Origin: Phascolomyces articulosus
Taxonomy: Eukaryota > Mucoromycota > Mucoromycetes > Mucorales > Lichtheimiaceae
NCBI GenBank assembly: GCA_025677815.1
Contig: JAIXMP010000005.1
Coordinates: 1,426,001 to 1,490,000, forward strand
Length of the DNA stretch: 64,000 bases
Direction of reading: 5' to 3'
This document shows, one piece after another, positions 60,052 through 64,000 of this stretch. The position numbers and the translations under genes were made by a program. Every line of letters begins with the position of its first letter. Position 1 is the first letter of the stretch. The notes under the pieces were generated by a model, which saw nothing but the letters and a program-made list of their open reading frames with translations, was not told where the DNA came from and ran no database searches.

Positions 60052-61629
60052 ATGGCATCATCATCATCGATCCAAACACAAACTTCCAGCTATTATCAAT
60101 ATGAACGAATAATAATCCCTATTTTACCAATGAAGCCTCATCAACGGGATGTTACTCGTCTTTGTCATGAGGATAACAGAATTCTCAAATTAAGCTTATT
60201 CTCTTCACTCAGCGTAACTTGTATCTTTCAGATTAATTATCCTCATTATCTTTATCCAAATGATTACTTTTCTTCGGAAAAACTAGATGTAATTCTTGAT
60301 CAAGGCATATTGATGATACAAATATCCTTTTTATATAAAAAATGTATCATAGTTTATCAAATACAAAACTTTTTTTTTTTACAATAGTCCTTAACCTAAT
60401 GAAATTTTTAGTACTTCGTCAACAAAATGAATGGCCTTATTTGTGTTGAACCTATGACATGGATTGAACAACCGTTACAATCGGTAAATATATTGTATAA
60501 AAACATGTTATTTTATAATCTATCCATTGATATGTACCATTTGATTTTTCTTTATTCTTTATTTTTTGTTATAAATTATATTATAGATAATGAGTCAAAA
60601 TTGTGGTCTTCGACTTGAACAGCCAACATTATCCATGTCAACACAATCATATAACCCAAGTATGTTTTTTCATCAACAAATTCGTCCATGCATACTTACA
60701 TTTTTTAACTCTAAAAAAAGGTTATTGTTTTCGGCCTCTTCTTAATACAGTCTCTTCAATCAACACCCCACTGTCAGTTGCTCTTGAAAGACCTGCACCT
60801 CATGGCAATCTCATCAAAATCTATTTGCGCATGGAATGGCAAACAAAAAATATCCTTTTTTTTTGAAAAATATGAATTTTTTTGAATAGTTTATATCAAA
60901 TCCTTAACGTACTATCATTTATAAATACAGCCGTCGAGTTTAACAAACGCATTAGAAGAACTCACTGAAGACATGAAAGAGTACTTATTTAATACAATGT
61001 ATTATATCATTTGTGAGCACTTGGGTCCAAAATATCCCTTGATTTTTTCACCAACTTACTCCAAGGTAAGTATATATTATAAAAAAATCTTTGAATTGAG
61101 AGACATATGTATTTAATAAAATATAAATTTATTGTAGAAACTGGTCAACATGACTCGATATGTACCCATCATTGCTAGATCAATACAAAAGATGGTGATG
61201 ATTGAAACGGGTGATTCTGAACAACCAATCAATCCGGATCAAGATGCTATGGCAATGATTAAGGTAAAAACTAGTTAAAATTATATCATAATTGAAAAAA
61301 CATTGACTGAGTTCAATTGGAGGGGGATGGTAACATTATATTTGATTAGACATACTTGAGTAGCAATATAAGTACCCTTCGCCGAGTATCAACCAGTGGT
61401 CACCAGTCAGAAGATGAAGTTTGGATAGATCTCGTTGTTACTCTCTATTATTACTTCAAGCACAGTATACCTTTTCCAAAATACGCAAAGGTTCATAATA
61501 TATACTAAAATCATTAATATATTATATGTTGAAAAAGATGCATGGAATGATTAACTTTTCTATCCATTTTATATACAAATATAGCTCATCTATAACGCTG
61601 CTCTAACCCCAATTCAAAATAAGCACTGA
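60052..61629 (+). CDS. Unrecognised multi-exon protein
   Basis: Starts MASSSSIQTQTSSYYQYERI at 60,052. Exon pieces: IIIPILPMKPHQRDVTRLCH with SVTCIFQINYPHYLYPNDYF; VNKMNGLICVEPMTWIEQPL (acceptor TTTTTAG at about 60,411, giving phase-consistent FVNKMNG); QNCGLRLEQPTLSMSTQSYN; INTPLSVALERPAPHGNLIK with IYLRMEW; PSSLTNALEELTEDMKEYLF with YYIICEHLGPKYPLIFSPTY; KLVNMTRYVPIIARSIQKMV; TYLSSNISTLRRVSTSGHQS with DEVWIDLVVTLYYYFKHSIP; and a short last exon ending TPIQNKH at TGA 61,627-61,629. Joining of the middle exons is not fully resolved. No domain is recognised; a UEV/BRE-like protein was considered but not supported. It is convergent with the bisphosphate nucleotidase gene, 163 bp apart. Confidence 0.6.
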
Positions 61630-61792
61630 CAAACTACAGAATACCTGTTATGAATATCATTTTTACATATACTCATTTACTTATTCCCATTGTTCATCAT
61701 TATAATTAAATTTGATTTGATATTTAGTTTATTCTTAAATGTGGAGAGGAATAGAGGGAAAAAAATATAATTACAATTTAATCGTTAAAAAT

Positions 61793-63188
61793 TTACAACT
61801 TGCTGCTGAGTACCTTTTGAACCGATTCCAAAACACGGTCAAAGATCTTCGTATTGGCAGCGACGACACCCTTATTGGCTTCCAAAGTACGACCAATAGA
61901 GAAATCCAACGGCTTACCATTGACATCGGTCACTTTACCACCAGCTTCAGTGACCAGCAAGGAACCAGAAGCATGATCCCAAATCTTTTCAACATATGTC
62001 TTGCTTGTGGGCAAACGAAGATAAATATCACCGTCACCACGCGAGATAGAGCAATACTTAGCTTGACTATCCATGCGAACAGAAGGACGTGAAATACCCA
62101 ATAACTTTGCAATTTCAGCAGCATCACCGTGTGAAGAGTGACCCGCTTCAACAGATTCACAGAATGTTGCTTCTTCGGTGGTAGCGATATCAGAGAAATG
62201 AATCTTGGTTTCGGTAGGGGTTGAGAAAGAACGCTGAAAGGCGCCTTGGCCGCGAACAGTAATGAATAATGTGCCCTTTTCACCATCAGGTTTTGCTGGG
62301 TCGACAGGCAAGTTAGGGGTACCCATCACACCCAATTGAACTTGACCATCAACAATCAATGCCAAACAGACAGCGTATTGCCCACCACGCAAAAAACCTT
62401 TAGTACCGTCAATGGGATCCAAAGCCCAGTGACCTATACATACAAAAATATGTGCAGTTAGATTACTTCATTCCTTTCCCACGCACACATACATACACAC
62501 AATATATATATATATATATATACTTACGTCCTTTGGCACCACCAGCATAGTTACCACGATCAATGGCTTCCAAAATCTATCGCGTATTATATTGTACAGA
62601 GATAAAAAAAAAAAAACGTCATTTATAAGCATTCTTTTTCTTTCCTTCAATGTATCCTCAATAATAGTACACTAGTTTGGAAAAATAATAATATACATAC
62701 TTGATCTTCAGAAAGCTTCTCTGACTCGTCTAAAACGCCATTTGTAAGAGAGTGAACTTTTTCACGAAGAATTTTACCAGCATCGCCGCGAAGATCTTTA
62801 GAGTCTTCTTCACCAACAATAGGATCGTTAGGGAATGCCTTGTGCAAATAAGTGTTAATGATGGCTTGGGCAGAGAAATCGGCAACTATATATACATTGA
62901 CACATACAATATAAGTTCACTATGCGTATTATGCAATCTGTATTCAATGTATTACCAGTGACAGGTGACTTGTCGTTCTTTGTCAAAGTTTCGTTGGCTA
63001 CGAGATGTTGGAAGACAGATTGGCATACTCGACTAGCTTGAAGTACAGCTTGAATTGCAACAGATCGTTCAGTGGCAAGGGCTAAATGGAAACGCGTACG
63101 AGTATTTACATAGTAGTTAGTTGTCTTATCCAGGAAGGAGAAGCATAAGTTTTATATTAAAGTGAAATATCTTAATATTACCAGACAT
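61793..63188 (-). CDS. MET22: 3'(2'),5'-bisphosphate nucleotidase (Hal2/Met22)
   Basis: Mg2+-dependent, Li+/Na+-sensitive phosphatase that removes the 3'-phosphate of PAP (and PAPS), supporting sulfate assimilation and RNA decay. Exon 1 is just ATGTCTG at 63,182-63,188 with a GTAATA donor, joining CCCTTGCC to give MSALATERSVAIQAVLQASR. Then SPVTVADFSAQAIIN, the metal ligand Glu-Glu in PIVGEEDSKDLRGDA, SEDQILEAIDRG, the signature LDPIDGTKGFLRGGQYAVCL, HFSDIATTEEATFCESVEAG, SSHGDAAEIAKLLGISRPSV and YVEKIWDHASGSLLVTEAGG, followed by DVNGKPLDFSIGRTL and a C-terminus at TAA 61,793-61,795. All three Li+-phosphatase motifs (GEEDS, DPIDGT, WDHASG) are intact. The length, about 350 residues, is normal. 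Confidence 0.96.
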
Positions 63189-64000
63189 GGTTGTAAAGTG
63201 GTGGTTCTGCTTAAAAAACGATTTCTCGATCTTTTTAAAGATCTCCATTCCCCTATTTAGTCCCCGATATGGTTGAGCACTGGTAATAAGGCATCGGCTC
63301 GCGGACATCCGGCTCTGCAATAGGCTCGAAATGATGTGATGCATCATTTTCTAACACTCTATAAAATTTATTAAAAGTAGAAAGAAGGAACGATAGCACA
63401 TTCAATTCTCTTAATATTAATAAACACTCAGCAAATAGCAACAGGCTGTCAATTACTTTTAATAGCAAATTATATTTTTTTTTAAATATCTGTTTTACTA
63501 TTTCTCTAGTTGTTTGCTATCATTACAGATGGTTCGTACCTCTTTAGCTTATTGCGTATGATCACGCAATCACGGATAAAATGATTTCCCTTGTGCCGAT
63601 AAACCAGCTTGTGTTCAATACATTGTGATCAACAAGTACTTAGGACCTTCCTATATCCAGTGTACAAAAACTTTTTTTGACCGACGAGAATACATAAACC
63701 ATCATTCTTCCTCATATTCATAGTAATTCTATTAGATTTGCCACCAGTATAATCAAGGATTATAGAAGTACTATTAAGAAGCACGGAAAAGAAGGAAAAA
63801 ATATACATGCGTAAGAATTTATAGCATTCTCTATTTACGGGTATTCGAGATGTCCATTATGTAATAATTGAATTACGATTTAACGATATCTACCAGAGAT
63901 TTTCTGAGATGACTTGGGGTAAAAAAATGAAGATACACATGACAAAAATGGTAAATTTAATGATGAATAGTATAATGTAATTGCTCAGTATTTCCCAATG
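63189..64000. other. Region upstream of MET22 to the window edge; no gene recognised
   Basis: AT-rich, holding the presumed MET22 promoter. The minus-strand frames at 63,126-63,468 overlap the first exon in other frames and look fortuitous. No RNA gene or repeat is recognised up to 64,000. Confidence 0.5.

Noticed and set aside
62505..62525. (TA)n tract in MET22 as a feature of interest
   Set aside because: A short simple repeat within an intron, common in AT-rich fungal introns.

Overview
The window is AT-rich nuclear DNA of a filamentous fungus, most likely an early-diverging one of the Mucoromycota (Mucorales). The genes are short-exon and intron-rich (introns of roughly 50-120 nt, GT..AG). 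Protein families and transposon types (a Mucorales-style IS630/Tc1-mariner transposase, a DIRS tyrosine recombinase, a PIF/Harbinger element) fit that placement. No bacterial-type operons, CRISPR arrays or convincing tRNA genes were seen. The genus cannot be named from the sequence alone.

Layout. Bases 1-32,300 are mostly a conserved gene block: RAT1/XRN2 5'-3' exoribonuclease (C-terminus off the left edge), a divergent pair of uracil-metabolism genes (URC1 and uracil phosphoribosyltransferase), a Golgi-type putative O-fucosyltransferase, the AMPK/Snf1 beta subunit, the casein kinase 2 beta subunit, an mpaB-type ER-bound oxygenase, a MINDY-type deubiquitinase and spermidine synthase. A DIRS retrotransposon relic, a hairpin MITE and a broken orphan gene lie between the oxygenase and MINDY genes. 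Bases 32,300-48,000 are an accessory, repeat-rich zone. Its core (33,467-44,278) is bounded by inverted 46-bp ends flanked by TA. It contains two inverted solo LTRs, fragments of unknown genes and a frameshifted mariner transposase; beyond it lie a decayed LRR/F-box-like gene and a piece of the 3' end of 18S rDNA. Bases 48,000-64,000 return to ordinary genes: an ICMT-like methyltransferase, a small secreted protein, a structurally intact 2.8-kb PIF/Harbinger transposon with both of its genes, COG4, a NUFIP1-like snoRNP assembly factor, an unrecognised spliced gene and 3'(2'),5'-bisphosphate nucleotidase.

The most informative structure is in the accessory zone. The two solo LTRs (33,778-34,199 and 38,720-39,155) lie in opposite orientation. 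Neither has matching direct repeats at its own ends, but their 5-bp flanks match crosswise as reverse complements (CAAAG/CTTTG and GCTGG/CCAGC). This is the pattern expected if the LTRs recombined and inverted the 4.52 kb between them. Undoing the inversion on paper and removing one LTR plus one target-site copy makes a reading frame continuous from the minus-strand fragment ending at 34,200 into the plus-strand fragment starting at 39,156. One gene of unknown function was therefore split by an LTR insertion and then torn apart by LTR-LTR inversion.

Functional links. URC1 and uracil phosphoribosyltransferase belong to the same fungal URC uracil-catabolism route and share a 478-bp intergenic promoter region. 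AMPK beta and CK2 beta are neighbouring kinase regulatory subunits on the same strand. Several neighbours converge with very short 3' spacing: the putative fucosyltransferase and AMPK beta stop codons are only 16 bp apart.
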